From Clostridia bacterium (GTDB taxonomy: Bacteria > Bacillota > Clostridia > Christensenellales > UBA1242), in contig JAFQTP010000003.1 of assembly GCA_017409005.1 (NCBI GenBank), positions 62,001 to 126,000 on the forward strand: a stretch of 64,000 bases of DNA, read 5' to 3'. Both the position numbers and the translations under genes were made by a program. Positions 44,388 to 53,189 of the stretch are shown here, one piece after another (the stretch's first letter is position 1; each line of letters starts with the position of its first letter). The notes beneath the pieces are model-generated. The model was given only the letters and a program-made list of their open reading frames with translations, was not told where the DNA came from and searched no databases.

Positions 44388-44410
44388 TAAGTGTATGCAT
44401 AGCACTTAAA
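44388..44410. other. Inverted repeat after the SSB-like gene
   Basis: TTAAGTG-TATGCATAG-CACTTAA hairpin, no T run. It lies between the gene end and the bidirectional terminator. Confidence 0.4.
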
Positions 44411-44425
44411 TATGATTAAACTTAA

Positions 44426-44461
44426 TAAAAAAACTACCATGATAAATGGTAGTTTATTTTT
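44426..44461. terminator. Bidirectional terminator
   Basis: AAACTACCAT/ATGGTAGTTT stem with A and T runs on both sides. It serves the SSB-like gene and the converging surface protein gene. Confidence 0.85.
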
Positions 44462-44470
44462 TTATTTAAA

Positions 44471-46960
44471 TTAATCGTTACTTCTTTTGTATTTAACATA
44501 CACAATAATTGAAGCAATTCCAATAACAAAGGCCACAGCAAGCAAAACATATGCACTAGTTAGGTTTGGGTTGTTATCTAAAAGCTTTAGGTTTTTGGTT
44601 AACACATAGCCAGAAACTTGTGTTTTATCGGCTTTAATAACTGTAATGTAAGTATATTCTTTAGTTGTGTCAAAATTTTCTACATAAACCTTTTGGCTAG
44701 CGTCTAATTCTAAAATTATTTCCGATGTGCTAGTGTTTGAAGCATATAAATTAATTTTAGTATTATCGGCAACAATTAGTTCGGCATTAAGGTCTGGCAG
44801 AGCTGAAATTTCTGTTGTGTCTGATAGGGTAACATCGCTTGAGTTAACATATAAAATTTTATTTTCGTTTGTTAACACTGCAAAATATTCCGAGTTATCA
44901 ATGCTAACTAAATTAAAGTTAACAACATTAAGTTCAGAGTTTAGTTGGCAAGTGGTGTAGGCAAAACTGAAATTGTTATCTCTTAAAATTGTTGGAAGTG
45001 TATATAGTTTAATGTTTTTATTAATAACTGTAACTTTATTGGCTTGGTTTATACTAAATGTTTTAACTTCAAGTGCATTTTTTAAAATATAGCCATATTC
45101 AAGTGTGTTATTGTTGTTATACATAATGTAATAGCTGTTTTCGTCTTCGTCTAACACAAAAACTTTAGTGTCTTTTATAAGTTCTTGTTTAAGCCCTGTA
45201 TTAAATGGATATTCCGAAATGTAGGTGTCGGCTAAAACATTTCCACTTTTTAAAATAGTTTCAAGTGGTGTAATTTCTGTTGCGTTAATGCTGTGCTCAA
45301 AATTACTTAATCCGTTAACAAAACTTAAATTTGTTATTTTAATAAACTTAGAGTTTGAGTTATCGTAAGCAACAAAACTGCCACTAACTTTATCTAGCCT
45401 AATTAGTGTTAGGTTAGTGGTGTTATAAGAAAGTGTTGCACCTTGGCTTAAAACGTTGTTTTCGTTTGAAAGTTTAATAATTCCGTCGGGTGTTAGCGCA
45501 TATAGGTTACCATAATAATCGCTAGTAAAATCTATAATAGTTGTGCTAAGTGTTAACGAACTAACTAAACTAAAACTTGTGTTATAAACATTAAAAGTAT
45601 TGCCTGTTAAAATAACATAGCCATTATTTAAAATTTCTAATTTAGATGTTTCGGTTAAACTAAAGTTGTCTAAAACACCAACTAAAGTGTTTTTGTTGTT
45701 TGCAATTTTAATTAATTTATTTAAGTTATAATCTAAATAATAAACATTGTTTTTACTATCTAACTTAACATCTGAAATGCTTTGTCCAACATTAAACTCA
45801 AGGTTTGTTGTTTCCGATTGTTTTATTAACTTGCCATTAAAATAAAACCAAAAATATTGATTATTGCTTGTTAAATAAAATTTTGGTTCTTCTAAGTTTG
45901 TTTGGTTATAGGTGCTTAAAATTTTTGTTTCTTCGCCAAGTTTTTGAATGCGGTTGTTGCCAGTGTCGGAAACTAGCAGGTTATTACTATTTGCAATTTG
46001 AAAATCGTTAACATTGTTAAAATAAGCGTTTTCGTAGCATTTTGACGCAATAATAATGCTGTTAGGTTTTAGTTCATTATTAACAAGTTTAAATGTTTGA
46101 ATGCTTTTGTTTGTTTCGTCGGCAACATAAATTAAACCATTATAGTATTTAACGTCCGAAAATTTATCAACTTCGCCTAAACTAAAACTTTCGTGTGCCG
46201 TAACATCGGTTAATTTTGTTGTAATGTTTTCAACAAAATCGGTTGCTTCATGGGCAACGGTTAGTGCTTGGTTAAGCCTTGTTGTTAACAAAAAGTATGT
46301 TTCGCCATCTTGCTCAAACATTTCAATATGTGAGCAACTAAAATTAAACGAAAGTTGTGTTTGTGTTAGGGTTAAGGTGTCAACTTTAAGTAGTCCATAG
46401 TTTGTTCCGTTTTTAGCAATTAAATAAATATATGTGTCGTTTAAGCAAGTTGCAACAAGTTCTTGTGATCCTAAACTGCTTTCACGTTGAATATCAATAA
46501 TAAGTTCTGAATTAATTTTAACATAGTGTAGTTTTGAACCCTCAACATAGGCAATGTGTAAACAATTGTCTTTTTCAAACACGTTAAAAAAGTTACAACT
46601 AACATTAAGGCCAGGAACATTAATTTGATTTCCGTTTTTTAAAATAATTAGGTTTGAATTAGAGGTAAACACAACAAAGTTTTGTGTTTGTTTAATTTCT
46701 GTAACATTTTCGTAGGGTAATGTGTAGTTTAGTTTTGTGGTGGTATCAAATTTGTTTAGTGTTTCGTTAATATAATAAATCGAGTTTCCATTAACTGCAA
46801 ACCCTAAAATAGAACCAACATTGTGTTGGTTTTGGTTTTCAGTAAAAGTTAAAACTTCGGTTATTGTAGATGTTTGACTCGATTCAGCAAAAACAGGTTG
46901 TTTTACTGAAGTAAACACACACGAAACTATTAATAATGCACCAAAAATAAACTTCTTCAT
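44471..46960 (-). CDS. Large surface protein: NHL-type propeller, SH3-like repeats, C-terminal anchor
   Basis: 829 residues. Signal peptide (about 1-25, ending VFAE). Residues 30-560 are beta-propeller-like, with an NHL-type motif NLLVSDTGNNRIQKLG. Residues 580-790 contain two or three SH3-like modules (for example DTYISEYPFNTGL...EYGYILKN and NTKINLYAS...VSGYVLTKN). A membrane helix follows at about 800-822, with a KYKRS tail. Likely a membrane-anchored cell-surface protein facing the wall. Shares the SH3-plus-C-terminal-helix plan with the protein at 47856-48662. Confidence 0.75.
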   Translation of the reverse strand: MKKFIFGALLIVSCVFTSVKQPVFAESSQTSTITEVLTFTENQNQHNVGSILGFAVNGNSIYYINETLNKFDTTTKLNYTLPYENVTEIKQTQNFVVFTSNSNLIILKNGNQINVPGLNVSCNFFNVFEKDNCLHIAYVEGSKLHYVKINSELIIDIQRESSLGSQELVATCLNDTYIYLIAKNGTNYGLLKVDTLTLTQTQLSFNFSCSHIEMFEQDGETYFLLTTRLNQALTVAHEATDFVENITTKLTDVTAHESFSLGEVDKFSDVKYYNGLIYVADETNKSIQTFKLVNNELKPNSIIIASKCYENAYFNNVNDFQIANSNNLLVSDTGNNRIQKLGEETKILSTYNQTNLEEPKFYLTSNNQYFWFYFNGKLIKQSETTNLEFNVGQSISDVKLDSKNNVYYLDYNLNKLIKIANNKNTLVGVLDNFSLTETSKLEILNNGYVILTGNTFNVYNTSFSLVSSLTLSTTIIDFTSDYYGNLYALTPDGIIKLSNENNVLSQGATLSYNTTNLTLIRLDKVSGSFVAYDNSNSKFIKITNLSFVNGLSNFEHSINATEITPLETILKSGNVLADTYISEYPFNTGLKQELIKDTKVFVLDEDENSYYIMYNNNNTLEYGYILKNALEVKTFSINQANKVTVINKNIKLYTLPTILRDNNFSFAYTTCQLNSELNVVNFNLVSIDNSEYFAVLTNENKILYVNSSDVTLSDTTEISALPDLNAELIVADNTKINLYASNTSTSEIILELDASQKVYVENFDTTKEYTYITVIKADKTQVSGYVLTKNLKLLDNNPNLTSAYVLLAVAFVIGIASIIVYVKYKRSND

Positions 46961-47121
46961 TTGAAATATCCCTATATTATTCTAATATACTAAAGTATAA
47001 CAAATAATACTTAAAAATTCTATTAAAAAAACCCTCTGTTTTTAAATCTGAAAAAAATTTTTAATTTGTATAATTTTTATGTTAATATGACATGCTGTTG
47101 TCAGTTTATGGGTGTTATTAT

Positions 47122-47135
47122 AGAACAGATGTTCG
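47122..47135. promoter_or_regulatory. LexA-like (SOS) box before the cassette
   Basis: AGAACAGATGTTCG fits CGAACRNRYGTTYG apart from the first base. About 80 bp upstream of the main cassette promoter. Confidence 0.55.
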
Positions 47136-47171
47136 ATAAAATTCAATAATTTAATCTTCGCCAAGCAATTT

Positions 47172-47197
47172 TTTACAATTTTTACAATTTTTTACAA
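47172..47197 (+). repeat. Three phased TTTACAA iterons
   Basis: TTTACAA at 47172, 47181 and 47191 (period 9-10 bp), 17 bp upstream of the -35. The spacing keeps them on nearly one face of the helix, as for an activator site or an UP element. Confidence 0.5.
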
Positions 47198-47214
47198 AAA
47201 TGTGTCATACAATT

Positions 47215-47244
47215 TTGACTTACGTAAAATTTGCAGATTAAAAT
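47215..47244 (+). promoter_or_regulatory. Main promoter of the cassette
   Basis: TTGACT (47215-47220), 18-nt spacer, TAAAAT (47239-47244). Confidence 0.65.
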
Positions 47245-47273
47245 AAGGTCAGTTTCATAAAGGAGGGCAATGT

Positions 47274-47849
47274 ATGAAACGAAATTTACAAAACGAGCTG
47301 TGGGGCAAAACGCTTTTAAGTGTTTATAGGCATTTGCAAACCATGGCAAACTCAATCGATAATTTAATTAAACGTATTGGAATTAACAGTACATTTAATA
47401 ATTCAGTTTATAATGCAACGCTGCTAGATTCTAATAAAATAATTGAATTAACCGAGCGAAAAATTAAAATTATTAATTTAAAAGTAATAACCGAAAAAGC
47501 ACTTAATGCTCTTTCTGAAAAAGATAAAAAACTTTTGGTTTTATGTTATGCCAATAATGTTAACTACAAAAAAATTATTGAACTGCTTAAAATTTCTGAG
47601 CGAACCTATTTTAGACGTAAAGAAATTGCTATTGCAAACTTTGCAAATAATTTAGATAATTTTGGTTTTAATGCAGATAAATTAAGCAAATATTTACAAA
47701 ACGAAAACTGGATTAAAAACACCTACTATCAAACACTTAATGCAAGTGCAGCAAACTACTGTAAACATCAAAATTCTAAGCAACAATATAAACTTTTAAA
47801 ACTTGTTTTAAACGATTTTAGTTCTGGCGCTATTAGTTCGTTTTATTAA
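47274..47849 (+). CDS. Phage late-regulator-like protein (sigma region 4 type HTH)
   Basis: 191 residues. Residues about 80-130 (ALSEKDKKLLVLCYANNVNYKKIIELLKISERTYFRRKE) resemble the sigma-70 region 4/ArpU-type HTH that controls phage late genes, where it usually lies just before the terminase genes, as here. The N-terminal part is helical and unassigned. SD AAGGAGGG is one of the strongest in the window. Probably the regulator of the cassette that follows. Confidence 0.65.
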   Translation: MKRNLQNELWGKTLLSVYRHLQTMANSIDNLIKRIGINSTFNNSVYNATLLDSNKIIELTERKIKIINLKVITEKALNALSEKDKKLLVLCYANNVNYKKIIELLKISERTYFRRKEIAIANFANNLDNFGFNADKLSKYLQNENWIKNTYYQTLNASAANYCKHQNSKQQYKLLKLVLNDFSSGAISSFY

Positions 47850-47855
47850 ACACTC

Positions 47856-48662
47856 TTACAAATTTTCGTCATAAAAATTTGCATAGTCTTTGTTTGATGG
47901 AGTAAGGGAATTTGGTTTTACCTTATGTTTTTCAACTTTTTTTGGTGAGTATAGTAAAAACAAAATAAACAAACAAGGCGTTAGGGTTATAACAATTAAT
48001 GCAATGCACGAGGAATTTGTTAAAGGGTTTATTTTTGAAAAGTCGTTTTCAGTAAATAAACTAACTTGTTCAACATTTTCGGCTATGGCATTAATGCTTG
48101 TTGTGTAACCAGAATAAACATAACCAATGTTTCCATTATATTCGGTTAAATACCAAACCGAGCCTTTAAAATCAACAGCTTCTTCGCCAATAATTTTGCC
48201 AATATATTTTAGCCCCGTTGTGTTGGCAGGAATAACACAAATTGTGTTATCGGTAACATCTTTTATTTGCGGAGTTAATCGCATATAGCAGTTGGTTTGA
48301 CCAATCGAAAACGTAATTGAACTTGGGTAGGGGGTAATGGGTGTTTCGTTAATTAAAGTTACTTCGTCTTTTTTAACAAAACCAGTAATTCCATTATATT
48401 CAACCTTATAACAACTTGAATTATAGTTATTTAATATTTTAACAAAATAGGTGTTTTCAAGTAGGCACCATTTGTTATTAACATCGTTAAACTCAGCACT
48501 TTTATATAAATAAGTGTTTGAGTTTTTTATTTGCGCGTAACTTGGTGTTTGAGCTAAATACACATTGTTATTTTGTGGCTTAATTAAGGAACAAAACAAA
48601 CTTTGCATAATAGCCATGCATAGCACTAAAATTATTAATAAATTGTAAACTTTTTCTTTCAT
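47856..48662 (-). CDS. Membrane protein with SH3-like domains, inside the cassette on the opposite strand
   Basis: 268 residues. Signal anchor (5-27), two SH3-like modules (about 45-105 with YKVEYNGITGFVKKDEV; about 115-190 with WYLTEYNGNIGYVYSG), a membrane helix about 215-240 and a basic tail. No phage hallmark; related in plan to the surface protein at 44471. It faces against the late genes and ends 7 nt from the regulator's stop codon. The SH3 modules suggest wall binding. Confidence 0.7.
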   Translation of the reverse strand: MKEKVYNLLIILVLCMAIMQSLFCSLIKPQNNNVYLAQTPSYAQIKNSNTYLYKSAEFNDVNNKWCLLENTYFVKILNNYNSSCYKVEYNGITGFVKKDEVTLINETPITPYPSSITFSIGQTNCYMRLTPQIKDVTDNTICVIPANTTGLKYIGKIIGEEAVDFKGSVWYLTEYNGNIGYVYSGYTTSINAIAENVEQVSLFTENDFSKINPLTNSSCIALIVITLTPCLFILFLLYSPKKVEKHKVKPNSLTPSNKDYANFYDENL

Positions 48663-48736
48663 ATTAATAGTATAAACTAATTATGTTTTTTTAGAAAAAA
48701 TTTACAAACAAAAACTTTGAGTTATTTAGGAGAATT

Positions 48737-50188
48737 ATGAAAAATATTGCATTAAAAGCCGAGCTAGTTAAAAAACTAGATGAAATTACTAAAGAAATTT
48801 CGCGGCGTAAACAAAATAATAAATTGTCTACATATAACACCGGTAAGTTGGTCCATAAAAAGCAACTAGAGTTTCATAAATGTACTCAAAAAAATAGGTG
48901 GGTGTTTGGTGGAAACCGAAGTGGCAAAACCGAGTGCGGTGCGGTTGAAACAATTTGGCTTGCAACTGGCACACATCCATATAAACCAAACAAACCCAAT
49001 GTGTCGTGTTGGGTGGTTAGCTTGTCTAGCCAGGTTCAGCGTGATGTTGCGCAAAGCAAAATTCTATATTATTTAAATCCTGATTTAATTGTTGACATTG
49101 TTATGAACCAAGGCAAAAAAGAAGCACCATATTTAGGAATTATAGATACCATTATTGTTAAAAATGCAATGGGCGGAACTAGTAAAATTGGTTTTAAAAG
49201 TTGCGACCAAGGTCGTGAAAAATTTCAGGGTACCAGCCTTGATTTTGTTTGGTTCGATGAAGAACCACCATACGATGTTTATTTAGAATGCAAAATGCGT
49301 GTGCTAGATAAGTGTGGTCAAATTTTTGGAACAATGACACCTCTTAAAGGCTTAACTTGGGTTTATAACGAAATTTATTTAAATGAACATAATTCTAAAG
49401 ATGTTTGGTGTCAGTTTATGTCGTGGGAAGATAATCCGTTTTTAAATAAAGCAGAAATCGAAAGTTTTTCGCAGTCGCTAAATTCTGACGAATTAAATGC
49501 CAGAAAATATGGCAAGTTTTCTAGTTTTGGCGGAATGGTTTATTCTGAGTTTGACGAAAACATTCACGTTATTGAGCCATTTAACATTCCTAACGATTGG
49601 CAAGATTGTTTAAGCATAGACCCCGGATTAAATAATCCGCTTAGTTGCCATTGGTATGCTGTTGATTACGATGGTAATGTTTATGTTGTTGCCGAGCATT
49701 ACGAGGCAAAAAAAGATATTATTTATCATAGTAAAAAAATAAGAGAAAAGTGTAAGCAATTAAACTGGAAAACCATGCCTAATGGAAATTATTATGCACT
49801 TATTGATAGTGCGGCAAATCAGAAAACATTATCTGGCGTTAAAAGCGTAGCTGAACTTTTTTACGAACTTGGAATTTCGGTTAACACCAAAGTTAACAAA
49901 GACTTATTTTCAGGCATTCAACGTGTTAAAAGTTACTTAAAAAATGCTGAAGGAACAGCAAAACTTTTTATTTTTAAAACTTGCACAAATTTAATTAAAG
50001 AAATTAAAGGCTACTTTTGGTCGGATTCCGATAATCCTGTAAAAAAAGACGATCATGCATTAGACGAACTTAGATATTACATTCAGCATCGACCTGATGT
50101 TCCACTTAAAAAACTTGAAAAAAGTTTGGTTCAAAAAGATAAGGATAGGTTAATTCGAAACCTAAAGGTTAAACGTTATGGAACTTAA
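48737..50188 (+). CDS. Phage terminase large subunit
   Basis: 483 residues; packages DNA into proheads. ATPase: Walker A GGNRSGKT (58-65), Walker B LDFVWFDEE (168-176), coupling GTMTPL (198-203). RNase H-like nuclease: Asp295 in SIDPG, Asp357 in LIDS, Asp439 and Asp443 in DDHALDE. All key residues are kept, so it should be active. Similar in plan to headful-packaging TerL of short-tailed phages. GGAG precedes ATG 48737. No small terminase gene lies upstream. Confidence 0.93.
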   Translation: MKNIALKAELVKKLDEITKEISRRKQNNKLSTYNTGKLVHKKQLEFHKCTQKNRWVFGGNRSGKTECGAVETIWLATGTHPYKPNKPNVSCWVVSLSSQVQRDVAQSKILYYLNPDLIVDIVMNQGKKEAPYLGIIDTIIVKNAMGGTSKIGFKSCDQGREKFQGTSLDFVWFDEEPPYDVYLECKMRVLDKCGQIFGTMTPLKGLTWVYNEIYLNEHNSKDVWCQFMSWEDNPFLNKAEIESFSQSLNSDELNARKYGKFSSFGGMVYSEFDENIHVIEPFNIPNDWQDCLSIDPGLNNPLSCHWYAVDYDGNVYVVAEHYEAKKDIIYHSKKIREKCKQLNWKTMPNGNYYALIDSAANQKTLSGVKSVAELFYELGISVNTKVNKDLFSGIQRVKSYLKNAEGTAKLFIFKTCTNLIKEIKGYFWSDSDNPVKKDDHALDELRYYIQHRPDVPLKKLEKSLVQKDKDRLIRNLKVKRYGT

Positions 50189-50453
50189 CGAAAAACTTAA
50201 ACAAACTTTAATTAAAAAAGCAACCGGATATAAGGTTGAAGAAAGTGTGTGTGAATATGGCATGCAGGAAGACGAATTAAGGCTAGTTAAGAAGAAAGTT
50301 TCAACAAAATATTATCCGCCAGATTTAAGTGCAATTAACATGCTTTTATCAGAAAAACAAACCGACTATAAAAATTTAACTAACGAGCAGTTAGAACAAG
50401 AAAAACAAAATATTTTAAAATTATTAAAGGAGATTGATTGTGGAAATAGTTAA
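50178..50453 (+). CDS. Hypothetical small protein between terL and portal
   Basis: 91 residues, charged, mostly helical. N-terminal LKQTLIKKATGYKVEE...ELRLVKKKVSTKYYPPD resembles small phage proteins often found after terL; C-terminal helix EQEKQNILKLLKEIDCG. Overlaps terL by 11 nt. Function not recognised; it might take the place of a small terminase, but nothing shows this. Confidence 0.7.
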   Translation: MELNEKLKQTLIKKATGYKVEESVCEYGMQEDELRLVKKKVSTKYYPPDLSAINMLLSEKQTDYKNLTNEQLEQEKQNILKLLKEIDCGNS

Positions 50454-50658
50454 CCAACCAAACAAAATTAAATGTGATATTTCTGGCTGTAAAAACATGG
50501 CTAGTTTTAGCCTTATTTGCACAGATAGTAAAAAACACAACTTAAACTTTTGCACAAATTGCATTGCAGAAATTAATAAACAATTTAACAAGGTTTTAAC
50601 ACCAAAAAGCATTAAAAACATTTATCAAAAAGGAGGTTTAAATGGCAAAGCTAAATAA
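50440..50658 (+). CDS. Small putative zinc-binding protein
   Basis: 72 residues. Cysteines in CDISGC, ICTD and FCTNC suggest a zinc knuckle. Starts with GTG 50440 (AAAGGAG upstream), overlapping the previous gene by 14 nt and the portal gene by 17 nt. Not recognised. Confidence 0.65.
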   Translation: MEIVNQPNKIKCDISGCKNMASFSLICTDSKKHNLNFCTNCIAEINKQFNKVLTPKSIKNIYQKGGLNGKAK

Positions 50659-52546
50659 ACAAGAAGTGGTTTCGAATGAAGATATTGTTAAACAAATTAT
50701 TGAGGATTTTACTCAAAGGCAACAAGAACGTAAGAAGTTTGAAGCAAATTGGCAACTAAACATCAACTTTTTTGTTGGTAACCAATATTGTGCCATTAAT
50801 TCTAATAACGATGTTGTAGATTTTGAAAAACAATTTTTTTGGCAAGAGCGTGAGGTATACAACCACATTGCGCCAATTGTAGAGCAAAGGCTTAGCAAAC
50901 TTAGCAAGGTTAGGCCAGCAATGACTGTTGTTCCGTTTACCGATTCGGCAAACGATATTAATTGTGCAAAAGTTAGCAAAAACATTTTAAAAGCAACCAG
51001 CCACAAATTAAACCTAAGTAAATTAATTGCCGAGGCAACAGTTTGGAGCGAAGTTTGTGGAACTGCATTTTATAAAGTTACTTGGAATAATTGCAAAGGC
51101 GAAGTTGTTGGCGTAGACGAAAACGGTCAGCAATTTAACGAGGGCGACGTTCAAATTAATGTTGTTAGCCCTTTCGAAATTTTTCCAGATAGCAACACAT
51201 ATTCTACGCTTGACGATGCTAAAAGCATTATGCATGTTAAAGCGTTTCATGTAGATACCATTAAAGATTTGTGGGGCGTTGAAGTTGAGGGGCACGATAT
51301 TGATGTGTTTACTCTTGATAACGCAAACATAACTGGTGGTTTGGGCTACTTTAGTAAGGTTAGCAAGGCTGGTAAAACAATTAAACATAATTCTGCATTG
51401 GTCATTGAAAAATACGAAGCTCCAACAACAAAATATCCGCTTGGTAGGCTTATTATTGTTGCTGGAAACAAGCTTGTTTACATGGGCGAACTTCCTTACA
51501 TAAATAAAGCCGAAAACAAGCGAGGCTATCCGTTTATTTGCCAATGTTCAATTGTTAACCCAAGCACCTTTTGGGGTAGCAGTATTGTTGAGCGATGCAT
51601 TCCGGTTCAGCGTAGCTACAACGCCGTAAAAAATCGTAAACACGAATTTTTAAACCGAATTAGCATGGGTGTTATGGCAGTTGAAGATGGCTCGGTTGAT
51701 ACCGATAATTTAGAGGAAGAGGGTATGGCACCTGGTAAAGTTTTAATTTATAGGCAAGGAAGCCCAGTTCCAAGGTTGCTTAATTCTGGCAGTGTTCCAA
51801 CCGATTTTAGTTTAGAAGAAGACAGATTGCTTAACGAATTTTTAACTTTAAGTGGTGTTAGTGATTTGCTTAGAAATTCTAGTTTAACAAATAATGTTAG
51901 TGGTGTTGCTTTGCAACTTCTTATTGAACAAGACGAAACAAGGCTTATTTCTAGTGCTGAGCAAATTAGACAAGCTGTAAAAGAAATTAGTAAACAAATT
52001 TTAAGGATTTATAAACAATTTGTTAACGGACAAACTAGTTCTAAACTTATTGATAATAATGGACAAGTTGAAATGTTTTATTGGAATAGTGCCGACATTA
52101 ATTCCGACGATGTTGTGTTTGAAACCGAAAACGAACTTAACGAAAGTTTGGCTCAAAAACGTAACATGATTTTCGAAATTTTTAATGCCGGATTATTACA
52201 CGACGAAACAGGAAAACTAACAAATTCGGTTAGACACAAACTTCTTGAACAACTTGGTTTTGGGGTTTGGGAAAATAGCCAAGATCAAAAAACTCTGCAA
52301 ATTAAACGTGCAGGTAAGGAACAACTTGAACTAGTTTCTAAGGGTTTAATTAACATGCCAAGCGAAATCGACGATCACAACTTGCACATTAACGAACATA
52401 TTTGTTTTATGCTTGGTGCCGATTTTGAAAATGAAGTTAAAAACAATTCTAACATATCAAAGCTTATGCTTAACCACATAAGGCAGCATAAACAATTTTT
52501 AAATTTAACACAAAATCAAAATATAACGGAGGTAAATCATGAATAA
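50642..52546 (+). CDS. Phage portal protein (P22-like)
   Basis: 634 residues. Forms the DNA entry vertex of the capsid. Typical portal features: an N-terminal helix and WQLNINFFVGNQY, YNHIAPIVEQRLSKLSKVRP, WSEVCGTAFYKVTW, VVSPFEIFPDS, a central ERCIPVQRSYNAVKNRKHEFLNR stretch and GVALQLLIEQDETRL. Size and layout match P22-type rather than HK97-type portals. SD AAAGGAGG. Overlaps the scaffold gene by 8 nt. Confidence 0.88.
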   Translation: MAKLNKQEVVSNEDIVKQIIEDFTQRQQERKKFEANWQLNINFFVGNQYCAINSNNDVVDFEKQFFWQEREVYNHIAPIVEQRLSKLSKVRPAMTVVPFTDSANDINCAKVSKNILKATSHKLNLSKLIAEATVWSEVCGTAFYKVTWNNCKGEVVGVDENGQQFNEGDVQINVVSPFEIFPDSNTYSTLDDAKSIMHVKAFHVDTIKDLWGVEVEGHDIDVFTLDNANITGGLGYFSKVSKAGKTIKHNSALVIEKYEAPTTKYPLGRLIIVAGNKLVYMGELPYINKAENKRGYPFICQCSIVNPSTFWGSSIVERCIPVQRSYNAVKNRKHEFLNRISMGVMAVEDGSVDTDNLEEEGMAPGKVLIYRQGSPVPRLLNSGSVPTDFSLEEDRLLNEFLTLSGVSDLLRNSSLTNNVSGVALQLLIEQDETRLISSAEQIRQAVKEISKQILRIYKQFVNGQTSSKLIDNNGQVEMFYWNSADINSDDVVFETENELNESLAQKRNMIFEIFNAGLLHDETGKLTNSVRHKLLEQLGFGVWENSQDQKTLQIKRAGKEQLELVSKGLINMPSEIDDHNLHINEHICFMLGADFENEVKNNSNISKLMLNHIRQHKQFLNLTQNQNITEVNHE

Positions 52547-53180
52547 AGAACAACCAAAAAGTGAACTATCCAGCAACGTTTCGGAGGAAAGTTTGGTTTT
52601 AAGTGCGGCGGATAACACTTTGGGCTCTTTAAATAAATTTAAGGACGTAAAAAGTTTAGAGGAGGCCTATGTAAACTTGCAGTCCGAATTTACGCGCAAA
52701 TGTCAAAAACTAAGCGAGGTAGAACGGGAAAATTCTAGTTTTAGGGAACAAAAAACTTTAGAACCAAATTTAGAACCCTGTTTCGAAAAACCAGATTGGA
52801 ACGAACAGGTTAAAACATTTTTAACCCAAAACCCATCTGCACAAAACTATGCTCAGCAAATTATTGAAGTTTTAATTTCGGATAAAGTTTTGGCTAGTCA
52901 GCCAAACTCCCTAAATTTAGCCTTTAATCAGGTTAAAGCTGGGCTATATAAACCTGGCGAGGAACTTGCGTCCGACCCAGACTTTTTAGAAAAGTATGTT
53001 TTAAATAACGAGCAAATTAAACAACAAATTATTAACACATATCTTTCTAACTTACGCCAAAAACAATCGCCTCAGGTAATAAACACAACAAAAACTGGTG
53101 GCGTGGGCTTAACTCCTCAAGCAAAACCATCTAATTTATCCGAGGCAAAAGTAATGGCAGAAAAATTATTTAAAAAATAG
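52539..53180 (+). CDS. Putative capsid scaffold protein
   Basis: 213 residues. Hydrophilic, with a coiled-coil (LEEAYVNLQSEFTRKCQKLSEVERE) then Gln/Asn-rich helices and a basic C-terminus (SEAKVMAEKLFKK), as scaffolds have. Position between portal and capsid supports the call. SD GGAGG. No protease motif. Confidence 0.72.
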   Translation: MNKEQPKSELSSNVSEESLVLSAADNTLGSLNKFKDVKSLEEAYVNLQSEFTRKCQKLSEVERENSSFREQKTLEPNLEPCFEKPDWNEQVKTFLTQNPSAQNYAQQIIEVLISDKVLASQPNSLNLAFNQVKAGLYKPGEELASDPDFLEKYVLNNEQIKQQIINTYLSNLRQKQSPQVINTTKTGGVGLTPQAKPSNLSEAKVMAEKLFKK

Positions 53181-53189
53181 GAGAAAATA

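Larger units (their letters stand above)
46961..47273. promoter_or_regulatory. Control region of the phage-like cassette
   Basis: A 313-bp AT-rich region with no ORF. In order: a TATAAT (47069-47074) without a clear -35, a TGACA/TGTCA dyad (47088-47103), a LexA-like box (47122-47135), three TTTACAA iterons (47172-47197), TTACGTAA (47220-47227) and the main promoter (47215-47244). Confidence 0.6.

Noticed and set aside
47167..47201. CRISPR-like repeats before the cassette
   Set aside because: Repeat units are 9-10 bp with no spacers; better seen as iterons.
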